Notes: generated from the letters alone by a model not told the origin. Positions 25,352 through 34,488 are shown, counted from the stretch's first letter. The stretch is 64,000 bases of DNA from Methylocapsa sp. S129 (GCF_009765995.1 NZ_LMUI01000048.1:1-64000); one strand, 5' to 3'. Made by a program: numbers and translations.

Positions 25352-26257
25352 TCAGAGACTTGCTCGGCTTTCTTCGACGACCTCATCCCGGCTAAAGGCG
25401 GCGACTCGTTCTGCGGTCGCCTGCCACAGCATTTGCCGCGCCTGCGGGTCGGCGCCCGGCGCTGCGGGGACGATCGGTCGCGTGTCCTTGACGGAAAAGT
25501 AGCCGCCCGTCACGGCGGCGAATGCGGGATCGCTCGCCAGGCGGGCGATAATGCCTGCGCCGCGCTCGGGATTGCCGATCTTCAACCAGGCCAGCAGCCG
25601 TTCGAGCGGCGCCGCGAACCAGAGTTCACGTCCGAGGCCTGTCACATTGAATCCGGGACATAGGCAGTTGACCGCCACCCCGGTCCCGGTCAGCGCCCGC
25701 GCCAGCTCCATCGAGAACATAATATTCATCAATTTGGTCTGGCCGTAGATTGCCGAGGAGCCTCGCGCAGTGAACAGGCGTTTGTCGATGAGGGCGGCGA
25801 GAGGATCAAATCCAGCGGCTTGCCGCGAGGCTTCCGAGGCGACCGTGACAATGCGCGACGGCGCCGACCTGATCACGGTCTCCCGTAGAATGTTCGTCAA
25901 GAGCCACGGCGCCAGATAGTTGACCGCGACCATCTCGGAATAGCCGTCCTTGGTGAACCGTGGTTTGAAGGCGTGAATTCCGGCATTGTTGATCAGCGCG
26001 TCGATCCGGGGATGGCGCGCCGCGATCTCGCGCCCCAGCGTGGCGACCGAAGCCAGATCGGCGAAATCGCCATAATGCACATCGACCCGTGCGCCGGGCG
26101 CTGCGGCCTCGATCATCGCAACCGTTGCATCGGCCCTGGTTTGGCTGCGCGCAGTGAGCACGAGATGCGCTCCCTGCCTGGCGAGCGCAATCGCCACGAG
26201 TCGACCGATGCCGCTTGTCGCTCCGGTTATGACAAAGATCGGAACAGACGGCGACAA
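25352..26257 (-). CDS. SDR-family oxidoreductase (retinol-dehydrogenase-like)
   Basis: About 301 residues. FVITGATSGIGRLVAIALAR is the NAD(P)-binding start, INNAGIHAFKPR the NNAG strand, and IYGQTKLMNIMFSMELARAL carries the YxxxK pair. The pattern is that of the WWOX/retinol-dehydrogenase-like SDR group. The frame opens at a GTG at 26290, but that codon lies inside the likely operator. TTG 26257 follows AAGGGAGCGCCC and gives MSPSVPIFVITG, so I prefer it. Divergent from a MarR regulator, which probably controls it. Confidence 0.8.
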   Translation of the reverse strand: MSPSVPIFVITGATSGIGRLVAIALARQGAHLVLTARSQTRADATVAMIEAAAPGARVDVHYGDFADLASVATLGREIAARHPRIDALINNAGIHAFKPRFTKDGYSEMVAVNYLAPWLLTNILRETVIRSAPSRIVTVASEASRQAAGFDPLAALIDKRLFTARGSSAIYGQTKLMNIMFSMELARALTGTGVAVNCLCPGFNVTGLGRELWFAAPLERLLAWLKIGNPERGAGIIARLASDPAFAAVTGGYFSVKDTRPIVPAAPGADPQARQMLWQATAERVAAFSRDEVVEESRASL

Positions 26258-26275
26258 GGGCGCTCCCTTAGATAA

Positions 26276-26289
26276 TGGATAAATATCCA
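26276..26289. promoter_or_regulatory. Candidate MarR operator
   Basis: TGGATAAATATCCA pairs at 12 of 14 positions as a palindrome. A further half site, AATGGAT, follows about 10 bases later. It sits between the divergent SDR and MarR genes, the expected place for an autoregulatory site. Confidence 0.45.
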
Positions 26290-26359
26290 CTATATCGACA
26301 ATGGATTTTTGTCAACTAATCTGACATGGAGTTCGAGACAAGAATCGCCAATCGATGGG

Positions 26360-26848
26360 ATGATGAGTTCGCACAACGACAAGACTCTGCGGAACGCGCG
26401 GCATCGGGAGCAGTGCGTGCTTGCGCTCGGCGCTGCTCTCAACACGCTGGTGAGCCAGTCTCGCGCTTTGACGGCGCAGGCCGCGGCTAAGTTTCACAGA
26501 GAATTGCAGCCGGCCGCCTTCCATATCGCCGTCTGGCTCCACGCCTTAGGCCCGGCCAAGCCGAGCACCGTCGCCCAAGCCATCGGCATGGACCGCAGCG
26601 CGGCAAGCCGACTCGTCGGCGATCTCGTGCGCTTGGGACTCGTCGCGACGTCGATCGATCCCTCGGATCGGCGAAGCACTATCCTATCCTTGACCGCCGC
26701 CGGCCGCCGAAGAATGGAGGCCGCGATGCGGGCCAAGGGCGCCGCATTCCAGCAGCGGGTCGCGTCCTGGAGCGAAGAGGATTTGGCGCTGTGCGCAAGC
26801 CTGCTTCGAAGGCTCATCGACGCGCCCGCAAACGCGGATGTTGAGTAG
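26360..26848 (+). CDS. MarR-family transcriptional regulator
   Basis: About 162 residues from ATG 26360. The winged helix is clear: AVWLHALGPAKPSTVAQAIG then MDRSAASRLVGDLVRLGLVA, with the wing SIDPSDRRSTILSLTAAGRR. MarR proteins bind palindromes as dimers and release them on binding phenolic or oxidant ligands. Long N-terminal helix residues (CVLALGAALNTLVSQSRALT) form the dimer interface. The frame is open upstream to a TTG at 26309; the ATG pair at 26360/26363 is preferred. It is paired with the divergent SDR gene. Confidence 0.85.
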   Translation: MMSSHNDKTLRNARHREQCVLALGAALNTLVSQSRALTAQAAAKFHRELQPAAFHIAVWLHALGPAKPSTVAQAIGMDRSAASRLVGDLVRLGLVATSIDPSDRRSTILSLTAAGRRRMEAAMRAKGAAFQQRVASWSEEDLALCASLLRRLIDAPANADVE

Positions 26849-26923
26849 ACATAAATTCGATTCAACGGCTTCCATCCCTCACGCTCCTTGTCGAGCCGCG
26901 GACGAGGCCGGCAGTTACGGTGA

Positions 26924-26978
26924 TGCCGCGTAAACCCGTTGTTCGGAGCGGAGCCCCGCGCGCGCCGACCGAAGGGTC
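26924..26978. repeat. Family C repeat, copy 2
   Basis: TGCCGCGTAAACCCGTTGTT to GACCGAAGGGT, in the same orientation as copy 1 at 25263-25317. Together they bracket the SDR/MarR pair. Confidence 0.5.
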
Positions 26979-27054
26979 TTTTTTGCAAACCCAAAGCAAA
27001 GCAGTTGCGGTTTTCCCGGCATGTGTTTTGATCGATCGCGTCAACACATGGTGA

Positions 27055-28407
27055 ATGGGAATGCCGCAAACAATCTTGCTTCTTGTCGCCGTCGCGGCCG
27101 TCGTCAGCATGGTCGTGTTGATCGCGCGCTTCAAAGTCAATCCGTTCATCGCCATATTCGGCTCGTCTCTGGCGCTTGCGCTCGTCGCCGGCATGCCGGC
27201 CGCCGACGTCGTCAAATCTTTTGAAGCGGGCGTCGGCGGCGCGCTCGGCCATATCGCCATCATCATCGCGCTTGGCACGATGCTGGGCAAAATGCTGGCC
27301 GAATCGGGTGGGGCCGAGCAGATAGCCAACACGCTGATCGGCCTTTTTGGGGCCAGAAACATCCATTGGGCGATGATGCTGATCGGCTTCATCGTCGGCC
27401 TGCCGGTGTTCTTCGAAGTCGGCTTCGTTCTCTTGATTCCGATTGCCTTCAATGTCGCGCGCCAGACCGGCGCCTCTTTGCTTATCGTCGGTCTGCCGAT
27501 GGTGGCGGGGCTCTCCGTGGTGCATGGGCTGATCCCGCCTCATCCCGCCGCTCTGCTGGCCGTGCAGGCCTATCAGGCCGACATCGGCAAGACGATTCTC
27601 TACGGCGTCGCGATCGGATTGCCCGTGGCGACCTTGGCCGGACCTTTGTTCGCCATGTTCATCGCGCCGCGCATTGTCCTGCCCGCCGAAAATCCGATCG
27701 CGGCGACGCTGGTCGCGACTCAGGATCCGGACCGGCGCCTGCCGGGCTTCGGCGTCACCATGCTGGTTGTTCTGCTTCCGGTGATCTTGATGCTCGCCGG
27801 GAGTTGGGCCGATCTCATTTTCGCCGCCAAAACGCCCGCCAATATCGCCCTCCGCTTCCTCGGCAATACGGATATTGCGCTCCTTTGCGGCGCCGTTGCG
27901 AGCTTCATTCTGCTCGGCGCGATGCGCGGCGTCTCGGCGAGCGCAATGTTGAAATTCAGCAATGACTGCCTCGCGCCGACGGCGGCGATCACGCTTCTTG
28001 TCGGCGCCGGCGGCGGCTTCGGCCGCATCTTGATCGACAGCGGCGTTTCGAAGGTCATCGTCGATCTCGCCGTGAGCGCCAACGTCCCGTTGCTGCTGCT
28101 GGCCTGGCTTCTGGCCGCGCTCATGCGGATCGCCACGGGATCGGCGACGGTGGCGATGACCACGGCCGCCAATATCGTCGCGCCGATCGCCTTGAAGTCT
28201 CCGGGGACATCGGTCGAACTTCTGGTGATCGCCACCGGCGCGGGCGCGTTGATCCTCTCTCACGTCAACGACGGCGGCTTCTGGCTGGTGAAAGAATATT
28301 TCAACATGACCGTGCCGCAGACGTTTCGCACCTGGACGATCGTCGAGACGATCATCTCCGTGGCGGCGCTGATCCTGGTTTTGCTCGCCTCGGCGGTCGT
28401 CGGCTAG
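27055..28407 (+). CDS. GntP-family gluconate:H+ symporter
   Basis: A 450-residue transporter with 12-14 helices. GLPVFFEVGFVLLIPIAFNV and VHGLIPPHPAALLAVQAYQA are the GntP signatures, and ATGSATVAMTTAANIVAPI and ALILSHVNDGGFWLVKEYF close the second half. The family takes up gluconate and related sugar acids with protons. There is no gluconate kinase or regulator next to it. ATG 27055 is followed by a second ATG at 27061; either may start. A family C repeat lies 75 bases upstream. A long frame on the opposite strand is its shadow. Confidence 0.9.
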   Translation: MGMPQTILLLVAVAAVVSMVVLIARFKVNPFIAIFGSSLALALVAGMPAADVVKSFEAGVGGALGHIAIIIALGTMLGKMLAESGGAEQIANTLIGLFGARNIHWAMMLIGFIVGLPVFFEVGFVLLIPIAFNVARQTGASLLIVGLPMVAGLSVVHGLIPPHPAALLAVQAYQADIGKTILYGVAIGLPVATLAGPLFAMFIAPRIVLPAENPIAATLVATQDPDRRLPGFGVTMLVVLLPVILMLAGSWADLIFAAKTPANIALRFLGNTDIALLCGAVASFILLGAMRGVSASAMLKFSNDCLAPTAAITLLVGAGGGFGRILIDSGVSKVIVDLAVSANVPLLLLAWLLAALMRIATGSATVAMTTAANIVAPIALKSPGTSVELLVIATGAGALILSHVNDGGFWLVKEYFNMTVPQTFRTWTIVETIISVAALILVLLASAVVG

Positions 28408-28426
28408 GCGGGACGGGGGTGAATGC

Positions 28427-29464
28427 TTGCGCGTCTTGGCCATAGTGTTTCTTTGCATTGCGGGTGCGTTTTCCCTGACGCTCATGCCCGATCTGCAAAC
28501 TTTGGCGCCGATCGTGGGGTTTTCCCTCCTGCGCGCCGCTGCGTTAGTCCTCGCGCTTATTTTTCTGGTCGCGAGCGGAGGGCTCGATAGTTGGTGGACG
28601 GCGCGGAACAAGTGGATATCCCGGGGCGGCCTGGTCTTCCTGACGACATTAGGCGCGCTGCTCGTCGTGTTCCTCTGCGGGGCTTTGCAGTCGGTCAGAT
28701 ACGACGAGTTGCCGCAGCCTTATCCCGTGATCTATTTGATCCTCGTGAGAGCATGGCCGCTTTGCGTTATGGCCGGAGCGTTCTGGCGATCGCGGGCGCT
28801 CTTCATCCTGGCCGTCGCGGGCGCCCTTTTCACCAGCGTCTTCGCTAATGTGACATGGGACGCCCTGCACGAAAGATATCGGGCGGAGGCCCCTCTGAGA
28901 CAAAGGGAAGCCGACGAAGCCAGGGCGCGGGAGATCGCTCCGGTGATGACCGCGTTGGCGCGCGTGCCGCGCGAGGCCGGCGTGGAGCCGCTCCTCGACT
29001 TCATTCTGCGCACCGACCCTCATGAGGCCTATTGGGAAGCGATGCGACGCATCGAGGACATGCCGGATGCATTCGAACAGCTCCAGCGATTGTTGGACGG
29101 CGGGCGGTCTCTGGATGCGCTCTATGTTCTCTCCAAAATAGCAGCCGATCGGCCAGACGCCTTTCCCGAAGCAACAGAGGATCGCGCCTGGGTCGCGGCT
29201 GCGAGGATCGCGCGCGACATGACGGACCGGACGGGTAAGGACGCTACGCCCGCGAATGAAATCGAGAGGCTGTGCGCTTCGGTGGACGTGCTTGTGTACA
29301 ACCGAAAGAAACCCTGGACGCTGCCGGAGCGGCGCCGGGCGGAATTGACGACCGTGCGAGACTGGATGGAGGCGGCGGCGACGAAAGATTACTCCTGCTC
29401 CGTTGCCTCCAATTTTGTCATGGACCAGGCGCTTGCGCCGCCGCCAGGAGGCGAGAAGCCCTGA
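28427..29464 (+). CDS. Unrecognised membrane protein with cytoplasmic or periplasmic tail
   Basis: A 345-residue protein starting at TTG 28427 behind GGGGGTGAATGC; no ATG is available in frame. Four to five membrane helices fill residues 1-145 (LAIVFLCIAGAFSLTLMPDL is the first), followed by a soluble, mostly helical C-terminal part (about 150-345) with charged stretches such as READEARAREIAPVMTALAR. I do not recognise a family. It follows the gluconate permease by 19 bases and may be co-transcribed. Confidence 0.55.
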   Translation: MRVLAIVFLCIAGAFSLTLMPDLQTLAPIVGFSLLRAAALVLALIFLVASGGLDSWWTARNKWISRGGLVFLTTLGALLVVFLCGALQSVRYDELPQPYPVIYLILVRAWPLCVMAGAFWRSRALFILAVAGALFTSVFANVTWDALHERYRAEAPLRQREADEARAREIAPVMTALARVPREAGVEPLLDFILRTDPHEAYWEAMRRIEDMPDAFEQLQRLLDGGRSLDALYVLSKIAADRPDAFPEATEDRAWVAAARIARDMTDRTGKDATPANEIERLCASVDVLVYNRKKPWTLPERRRAELTTVRDWMEAAATKDYSCSVASNFVMDQALAPPPGGEKP

Positions 29465-29549
29465 AGAGGAGCGCGGAGACGGTCAGATAAGCGTTGCGGT
29501 GACAGTGCATTCCAGTGACGCGGTCTTCGTTTGCGAGCAGGGTGCGGGC

Positions 29550-29600
29550 ATGGCTCGGCTCGCGCGCGTCGTCGTTCCCGGTCTGCCGCATCAAGTCGAT
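29550..29600 (+). pseudogene. RAYT transposase relic (N-terminus only)
   Basis: ATG 29550 begins MARLARVVVPGLPHQV, the standard first residues of RAYT transposases, and then loses similarity (DVRRRPVISRR...). The remainder of the gene is gone. It is the very part missing from the RAYT at 15549-16181. Confidence 0.7.
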
Positions 29601-29677
29601 GTCCGCCGCCGCCCTGTGATCTCGCGCCGCGCCCGCCAGGCTGCTACAAACGCCGCGCACAACTGGAGGGTCGCCCC

Positions 29678-31144
29678 ATGAAGTGGAAAGCAAGGAGTTT
29701 CGCCCTGATCTTGGGGCTGGCCGCGGCGCAGGCGCAGGCGGAGCCGGCGACGCCGCAAGGCGCCAAGCAGGTGCTTGACGGCTACATCGCGATCTTTGGG
29801 CCGGCGATCGCCGACAAGGGGATCGTCAGCGTCGATCCGCAAGACGATTCCTACAAGGTCACCTGGCATAGCCGCCGCGTCCTGGACCTCATCCCCACGC
29901 CGCCTGACGAGCTGCAGATGGGCGACTTCGCCTACCAGATCACGCCTGGCGCCGGCGGCGCGTGGCGTGTGACTGCCGATGCGTTTCCCTCGATCGTCTT
30001 CGACGCCCCGACCGACAAGGGTCGGATGTCGGGAAAGATCGATGTGACGGGCATGCATCTCGATATCTCCTACGATCCGGCCCAACCGGTTCCCTTCGCC
30101 TCGCATTCGACTTTCGGCGACATCGTCGCCGATGTTCGCGTCCTCGACGGCGGCGCAACCATCCCGCTCCGCATCCAATATTCCGACCTCCAGGCGGACA
30201 TGAAGCAGACGACGACGGATGGCGGCGCCAATCTCGCTCTGCATGAGACCCTGCGCGCATTCGTCCAGAAAATGTCGATCCCTGTCGAAACGCAGCCGAA
30301 CGCCAAGATCGACGCGAGTTTCACGTTCGGACCGGCGACCGTCGACGGGACGATCGATCAGTTCCGAACGCAACAGGCGCTGGCCGCGTGGCGCTTCGTG
30401 CTCGCGCAGAAGGATCAGCCCAAGAACGCGACGTCGCTCGCCACGCTCAAGACGCTTCTCGCCGCTGGTCTCCCAGGCTGGGCGAAGATGAACCTCACCA
30501 CCGACATAAGCGATCTGGCTTTCGAGATGCCGCTCGCCGAGGCGCACATGAAGGGGTTTCGCGAGACGATCGATTTGCCCGGCTTCACCGAGGTCGCGAC
30601 GGGCGGATTCGGATTGAAGATCGACGAATTCAATATGCGATCGCTGTTCCTGCCCGAGGGTTTCGAACTCCTGCTGCCGCTCTCCCTGGATTTCGCCGTC
30701 GGCATGAAGATCAAGGGCCTCGATCGGATCGCCAGGGTCGCGCTTGACGACCATGACTTCATGGTCGAGAAGGATGTTTCGCCGGAAGGCCAGGCGAAGA
30801 TCGAACAGATCTTCAAGAGCAGCGCGCCGACCTTCACGCTCGCGCCGGGATATCTTCGCAGCCCGCTTATCGATCTCGCCTACCAGGGCGAAGTGCAAGT
30901 GTCGCCCAATGATTCCGTCAAAGGGCATATCCTTGTCAGCGTCGACTCGCTCGACAAGCTGATCGCCCTCGTCAAGCCCTTCGCCATTCTGTCGCCCGAG
31001 GTCGCCAAGGCGACGCTCGCCATCGGCGCGGTCAAGGGCATGGCGACGACGGGCCCGGACGGCCGGCTGGCGTGGAACATCGAAATGAGCGGGCCGCCGG
31101 CGCAGGCGACCGTTAACGGCGTTCCGTTCCCGATCGGGAAGTGA
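29678..31144 (+). CDS. Exported protein of unknown function (488 aa)
   Basis: MKWKARSFALILGLAAAQAQ is a signal peptide cleaved near AQA-EP; GGAGGGTCGCCCC precedes the ATG. The mature protein has no membrane helices, few cysteines and alternating beta-rich segments (LIPTPPDELQMGDFAYQITP; IDVTGMHLDISYDPAQPVPF), with a repeated theme of polar strands. It is probably periplasmic or outer-membrane-associated. The pattern recalls long beta-repeat periplasmic proteins of the YdgA/DUF945 kind, but I am not confident. It stands alone, and the long opposite-strand frame is a shadow. Confidence 0.7.
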   Translation: MKWKARSFALILGLAAAQAQAEPATPQGAKQVLDGYIAIFGPAIADKGIVSVDPQDDSYKVTWHSRRVLDLIPTPPDELQMGDFAYQITPGAGGAWRVTADAFPSIVFDAPTDKGRMSGKIDVTGMHLDISYDPAQPVPFASHSTFGDIVADVRVLDGGATIPLRIQYSDLQADMKQTTTDGGANLALHETLRAFVQKMSIPVETQPNAKIDASFTFGPATVDGTIDQFRTQQALAAWRFVLAQKDQPKNATSLATLKTLLAAGLPGWAKMNLTTDISDLAFEMPLAEAHMKGFRETIDLPGFTEVATGGFGLKIDEFNMRSLFLPEGFELLLPLSLDFAVGMKIKGLDRIARVALDDHDFMVEKDVSPEGQAKIEQIFKSSAPTFTLAPGYLRSPLIDLAYQGEVQVSPNDSVKGHILVSVDSLDKLIALVKPFAILSPEVAKATLAIGAVKGMATTGPDGRLAWNIEMSGPPAQATVNGVPFPIGK

Positions 31145-31271
31145 GGGGGACGCCGTCCACCCCATCGCCGACGCGCGGCGGACTCGGGGGTCAGAGTGGC
31201 GACGGAGCAGAAACCGACATGTTTTCGGGCGATGCTCCGGACAGGCAAGTCAGACGTTTGGAACCCGCAGG

Positions 31272-31517
31272 ATGTTTCAATTCAACCCGCGCTGGAAGGA
31301 AGAGCTCGTCGTCAGCGCGCCGGGCGGTTCATTCATTCTGGAATTGCTGATGGGCGTCTTGTCGGCGTATTTGCCGACGGAAGAAGCCTGGCGGCGTAAG
31401 GCCCCTGCCTGGGCCGCCGACCTCTGGCCCGTGTTGAGGACCGAGTTGGAGCAATGGTGTCTGGAGAACCGCGCTCGCTTCTTCATCGATGAGACCGCGC
31501 AGGTCTCTCCGCTGTAA
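31272..31517 (+). CDS. Small hypothetical protein (81 aa)
   Basis: MFQFNPRWKEELVVSAPGGS then FILELLMGVLSAYLPTEEAW; an even amino-acid mix with many Trp and Glu suggests a real cytoplasmic protein. AACCCGCAGG precedes the ATG. No family or partner is recognised. Confidence 0.5.
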   Translation: MFQFNPRWKEELVVSAPGGSFILELLMGVLSAYLPTEEAWRRKAPAWAADLWPVLRTELEQWCLENRARFFIDETAQVSPL

Positions 31518-31581
31518 ACGCCCGTTTTGGGTCGAGCGCAGTCCGTCCGAGCCCCCTTTTGCGGCGACACGCGCGCTTTGC

Positions 31582-31812
31582 CTAACGCCGGCTCGTTCGA
31601 TGGCGAATCTTGTCGATCGCAATCTTGAGCTGTCGCAACATATCGGCGTCGCCGGAGCGCACCGCCTTGGCGAGAATTTTGGCTTGGCGTGCGGCCTCGG
31701 AACGCAAAAAGGCCTCCCGAAATCTGGGGGTTTCGGTAATAGCTTCGTCCAACAGTCTATCCACGGGGCCGCGTATCGACGCGCCATCCTTTTGAAAGGG
31801 ATCGTCTGACAT
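31582..31812 (-). CDS. Small hypothetical helical protein (76 aa)
   Basis: From ATG 31812: MSDDPFQKDGASIRGPVDRL then LDEAITETPRFREAFLRSEA, a highly charged, probably all-helical protein without a signal peptide. The frame extends upstream to 31935 but the extension is not family-like. Function unknown; convergent with the preceding small gene. Confidence 0.5.
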   Translation of the reverse strand: MSDDPFQKDGASIRGPVDRLLDEAITETPRFREAFLRSEAARQAKILAKAVRSGDADMLRQLKIAIDKIRHRTSRR

Positions 31813-32217
31813 TGTCCTGTGTCTTGGCGGGGGGTGTCGCTGGCGCCAGCCAGCCTCGGCTATTTCCGAGATCCAAAAAGGAGACGGTGAAAAAGCGTCC
31901 GCAGCGCTCATATGGTTTACATCTAAAACATTCAAAGGGGGCGCCAGGAATAAAAATGCGGCGCCGCGGCCTGAAAATCAGTCGTCCTCGGGATGACGCC
32001 TGAGCAAGTCCCGCGTTTACGGTGGCGCGCGCTCACCATTCGACGCATCATTCCCGCGGAAGCTGGACGCGGCGTGCGACTGGAGGGGATGGTCAGTATC
32101 GCCCGGACAGTCCCTCGAAAGAGGGAATGAGGCGCCGGCCGCGGTAATTGTTTTGAGAGGCGCCGGCGACACGCGAAAGCCGCCCCGCGGACGCCCGTCG
32201 GGTTTGATATAACGACC
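31813..32217. other. Intergenic region with family A repeat
   Basis: About 400 bases. A family A element fills 32017-32147, followed by TTTTGAGAGG at 32151, which resembles the right end of family B. The rest carries no gene that I can support. Confidence 0.5.
32017..32147. repeat. Family A element, copy 2
   Basis: TTACGGTGGCGCGCGCTCAC at the left, CATCATTCCCGCGGAAGCTG inside, and GAGGGAATGAGGCGCC...GCGGTAA at the right. It has the same order of parts as the RAYT-linked copy 1. Confidence 0.7.
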
Positions 32218-32535
32218 TCACGCGCCACCCTCTTCGGCGCCTATCGCCGCGCCCGATTGTCGGAGCAGCCTGGCCTCGTCGATCGCCGCGCCGAGAAGGT
32301 CAATGAGCCTCTGCGCTTCCGCCTCCGTCAGCACAGTTTCCGTCATGGCCGTCACGGAATCTTCTGTAACGCCGCCGCTGCGAATGTCCTTGCCTGCCGG
32401 GTGTTTGTCCGGATCGATTTCGAATACTTCAAGATCTATCTGCCCCGGCCCGATAACGCCGACCTCGATAACGCTGCTTCTGTGTGAGACCGAGCGGCAG
32501 TCGATACGGCAATTAGGGTTGCTGAAATCGGTCAT
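32218..32535 (-). CDS. Hypothetical protein (105 aa)
   Basis: MTDFSNPNCRIDCRSVSHRS then SVIEVGVIGPGQIDLEVFEI. The C-terminal half has an amphipathic helix (TEAEAQRLIDLLGAAIDEAR). No signal peptide, domain or partner is recognised. Codon use resembles the neighbours. Confidence 0.5.
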   Translation of the reverse strand: MTDFSNPNCRIDCRSVSHRSSVIEVGVIGPGQIDLEVFEIDPDKHPAGKDIRSGGVTEDSVTAMTETVLTEAEAQRLIDLLGAAIDEARLLRQSGAAIGAEEGGA

Positions 32536-32624
32536 GGCGACGCTCGCAATATCGGAAACGTCATCGCTCCATGCTCACGCTTGCTTCCTGCCCGCGCTCG
32601 TTCACGGCGGAGGCTCCCCACGGC

Positions 32625-32834
32625 TTACTTGCTGAACCCTTCTCGAACCCACCCGGCGGTCGATTTGACGATGTGAAACGCCGCCCACGGAAACGCCCAT
32701 AAAAGCGCCAAATCCGCGAAAGCATGCAGGCGTTCAGGAAAGCTGTCGCCTTGCGGCCAGTAGAACCAAGCGACCAAACAGAGCAGCGTCCATAAAACGG
32801 CGATAATTCGGCCTATTCCCTTCAACATAGGCAT
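32625..32834 (-). CDS. Small inner-membrane protein (69 aa)
   Basis: Two membrane helices: GIGRIIAVLWTLLCLVAWFY and FADLALLWAFPWAAFHIVKS, separated by a short polar loop. AAAGGAGATGCC lies before the ATG. Function unknown. Confidence 0.55.
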   Translation of the reverse strand: MPMLKGIGRIIAVLWTLLCLVAWFYWPQGDSFPERLHAFADLALLWAFPWAAFHIVKSTAGWVREGFSK

Positions 32835-32886
32835 CTCCTTTGAGCGCGGAATGCGGCCCGAAAACGCAAGGTTTTCTTGCCTATGG

Positions 32887-33240
32887 TCAGAACTTTTTAG
32901 CAGCTTCTACCGCCTTCACGCATGAATCCATGCGACTCGTAACCTTGTCACCCATGTATCGATCAACTTTAGCTGCGCCGGTCGTGCGGTTTATATTGTA
33001 CTTTTGCATCCATCTAGCCATGACAGGCCAAGTGAAAGTAATGGAATCGCCGGCAATTATGATATCTGTCGCCTGCAGGCTGTCTCCGTTGTGAAGGACG
33101 TAACTACTCGATATGTCGAGCCGATAAACGCCGGAATGATCGTCATAAGTGCAGGTCAGTGAAATATCTTCGGCCCGAGCCGCGGCTACGGTTGCGAGGA
33201 TCGCCGTAAGCGCAAGAACGATCTGATAGCTGTGCTTCAT
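32887..33240 (-). CDS. Small exported protein (117 aa)
   Basis: From ATG 33240: MKHSYQIVLALTAILATVAA, a signal peptide cleaved after ARA-ED. The mature part (ISLTCTYDDHSGVYRLDISS) looks beta-rich with two cysteines. GGAGGGGATTC precedes the start. A frame open to 33288 is not used. Family unknown. Confidence 0.65.
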   Translation of the reverse strand: MKHSYQIVLALTAILATVAAARAEDISLTCTYDDHSGVYRLDISSSYVLHNGDSLQATDIIIAGDSITFTWPVMARWMQKYNINRTTGAAKVDRYMGDKVTSRMDSCVKAVEAAKKF

Positions 33241-33595
33241 GAATCCCCTCCATTCGACGGCCAGCCTTGCCCGGCATCCGCGCAGCAAGAATCTTCTGCT
33301 TGCAGAGGCGGGCGCGCGTCGACAGGCGGACGCCGCGACGCGCGCGGAGATGCATCACGGCGTCCGTCAAGCCAGCGTCAAAACAGCGTCAATGCCGTCG
33401 CCGCGTCAAAAATATCGAGGAATTTCAATTCACCGGCGCAGGCGCGAAGCTTGCGCAATCGCGGCTGCCGCCGATGCTGAGCGACGCCCAGGCGTGGAGC
33501 GCGCGGGGCGGGCGCCCCTATACGAATGCCTTAGCCCCTATCCCGCCGCCGGCGTGGAACGAGATCAATGAGCCGCTCTTCAAAATGGCGCGGCT
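33241..33595. other. Intergenic region with a possible gene remnant
   Basis: About 355 bases. A plus-strand frame from about 33411 reads IEEFQFTGAGAKLAQSRLPP then MLSDAQAWSARGGRPYTNAL and PAWNEINEPLFKMARLYCAW with ordinary codon use before running into the convergent gene. It has no proper start or stop here and may be the tail of a deleted gene. Nothing else is visible. Confidence 0.4.
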
Positions 33596-34396
33596 CTATT
33601 GCGCCTGGCCAGCGGGGCAACCGTCGAGCGCATACCAGGTCAGGCGCAGGAAGCCCGGCTTGACGAAAGCGCAGATCGTGTCGCCTTCCTGAAACCGGTC
33701 GAACAGGTCGGGCTTCACGCCGAACGAGCCTGACATCTTGTCGTCGTCGGGCCCCCAGTCCGAGAGAACGAAGGTATGGGCGTGGCCGCGGCCCGTGCTC
33801 ACCAGCCTTTCCATGATGGTCGCCTGGTAGATTGTGGGCTGCGAATCGTCGAGGCGCACGTCGGCCTGCGCGATCACGCCATAGGCGTAGAGCGCGCAGG
33901 TCAGGGCGAGGAGGCCGATCCCGGCCAGGTTGCGCACGTCAGGGCACAGGGCGGCGACGAGCGCGCCGCATGCCGCCGCAACGACGGCGACGACAGGCAA
34001 GAGCATCGGCCAGTCGATCAGCGCGATATCGGACGCCGCGCGGATCGCCAGCACGGCGGCCGGCGCGGCATACATGACGATCAGGGCGAAGCGGCCATCG
34101 GGCGCCTGTCCGAAGGCGAAGAACCTGCGGCCCCATCGTTGCAACGCGATAGCGAGCACGGGCATCGCTGCGGCGGCCAGGATCGACCAAACATAGGGCG
34201 AGGGCCAGAACGCCGCCCATAAGGCGGCAAGGGCGCCTGCGACATTGCCGGCGAGCGCGATCCCTTGCATCCGCCGCCCCATGGCGCGGCGTTCGTCCGG
34301 CGTGGCGCCCAGCGCCGCGTCGCCCTCCAACGCCAGGAGAAACGCCGCGCGTTGCTGCTTGGCTTTGTTCGTCTTGGTTGCGCGCGTGGCTGTCAA
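33596..34396 (-). CDS. Membrane protein of unknown function
   Basis: About 266 residues with six or so helices between residues 45 and 175 (LAGNVAGALAALWAAFWPSP; YVWSILAAAAMPVLAIALQR), then a soluble C-terminal domain (PTIYQATIMERLVSTGRGHA to the end). The frame is open to a TTG at 34573, but that extension is read through family A and B repeat DNA. TTG 34396 has GGGGGTCCGGTCC just before it and gives MTATRATKTNKAK, so I prefer it. I do not recognise a family. Confidence 0.6.
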   Translation of the reverse strand: MTATRATKTNKAKQQRAAFLLALEGDAALGATPDERRAMGRRMQGIALAGNVAGALAALWAAFWPSPYVWSILAAAAMPVLAIALQRWGRRFFAFGQAPDGRFALIVMYAAPAAVLAIRAASDIALIDWPMLLPVVAVVAAACGALVAALCPDVRNLAGIGLLALTCALYAYGVIAQADVRLDDSQPTIYQATIMERLVSTGRGHAHTFVLSDWGPDDDKMSGSFGVKPDLFDRFQEGDTICAFVKPGFLRLTWYALDGCPAGQAQ

Positions 34397-34488
34397 AGGA
34401 CCGGACCCCCAAGCGCCGGAATCAGCGCCGGTCTCCTCTACGGCGCCCCGCCGGGTCGCCGCGTCCGCCGATCGGGGGATGGGGGGAT

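Noticed and set aside
26494-28611. 705-codon open frame on the minus strand
   Set aside because: It lies opposite the gluconate permease and is rich in Arg, Asp and His in the way shadows of high-GC membrane genes are. No family features.
29591-31165. 524-codon minus-strand frame
   Set aside because: Shadow of the exported 488-residue protein, which has a signal peptide and a ribosome site.
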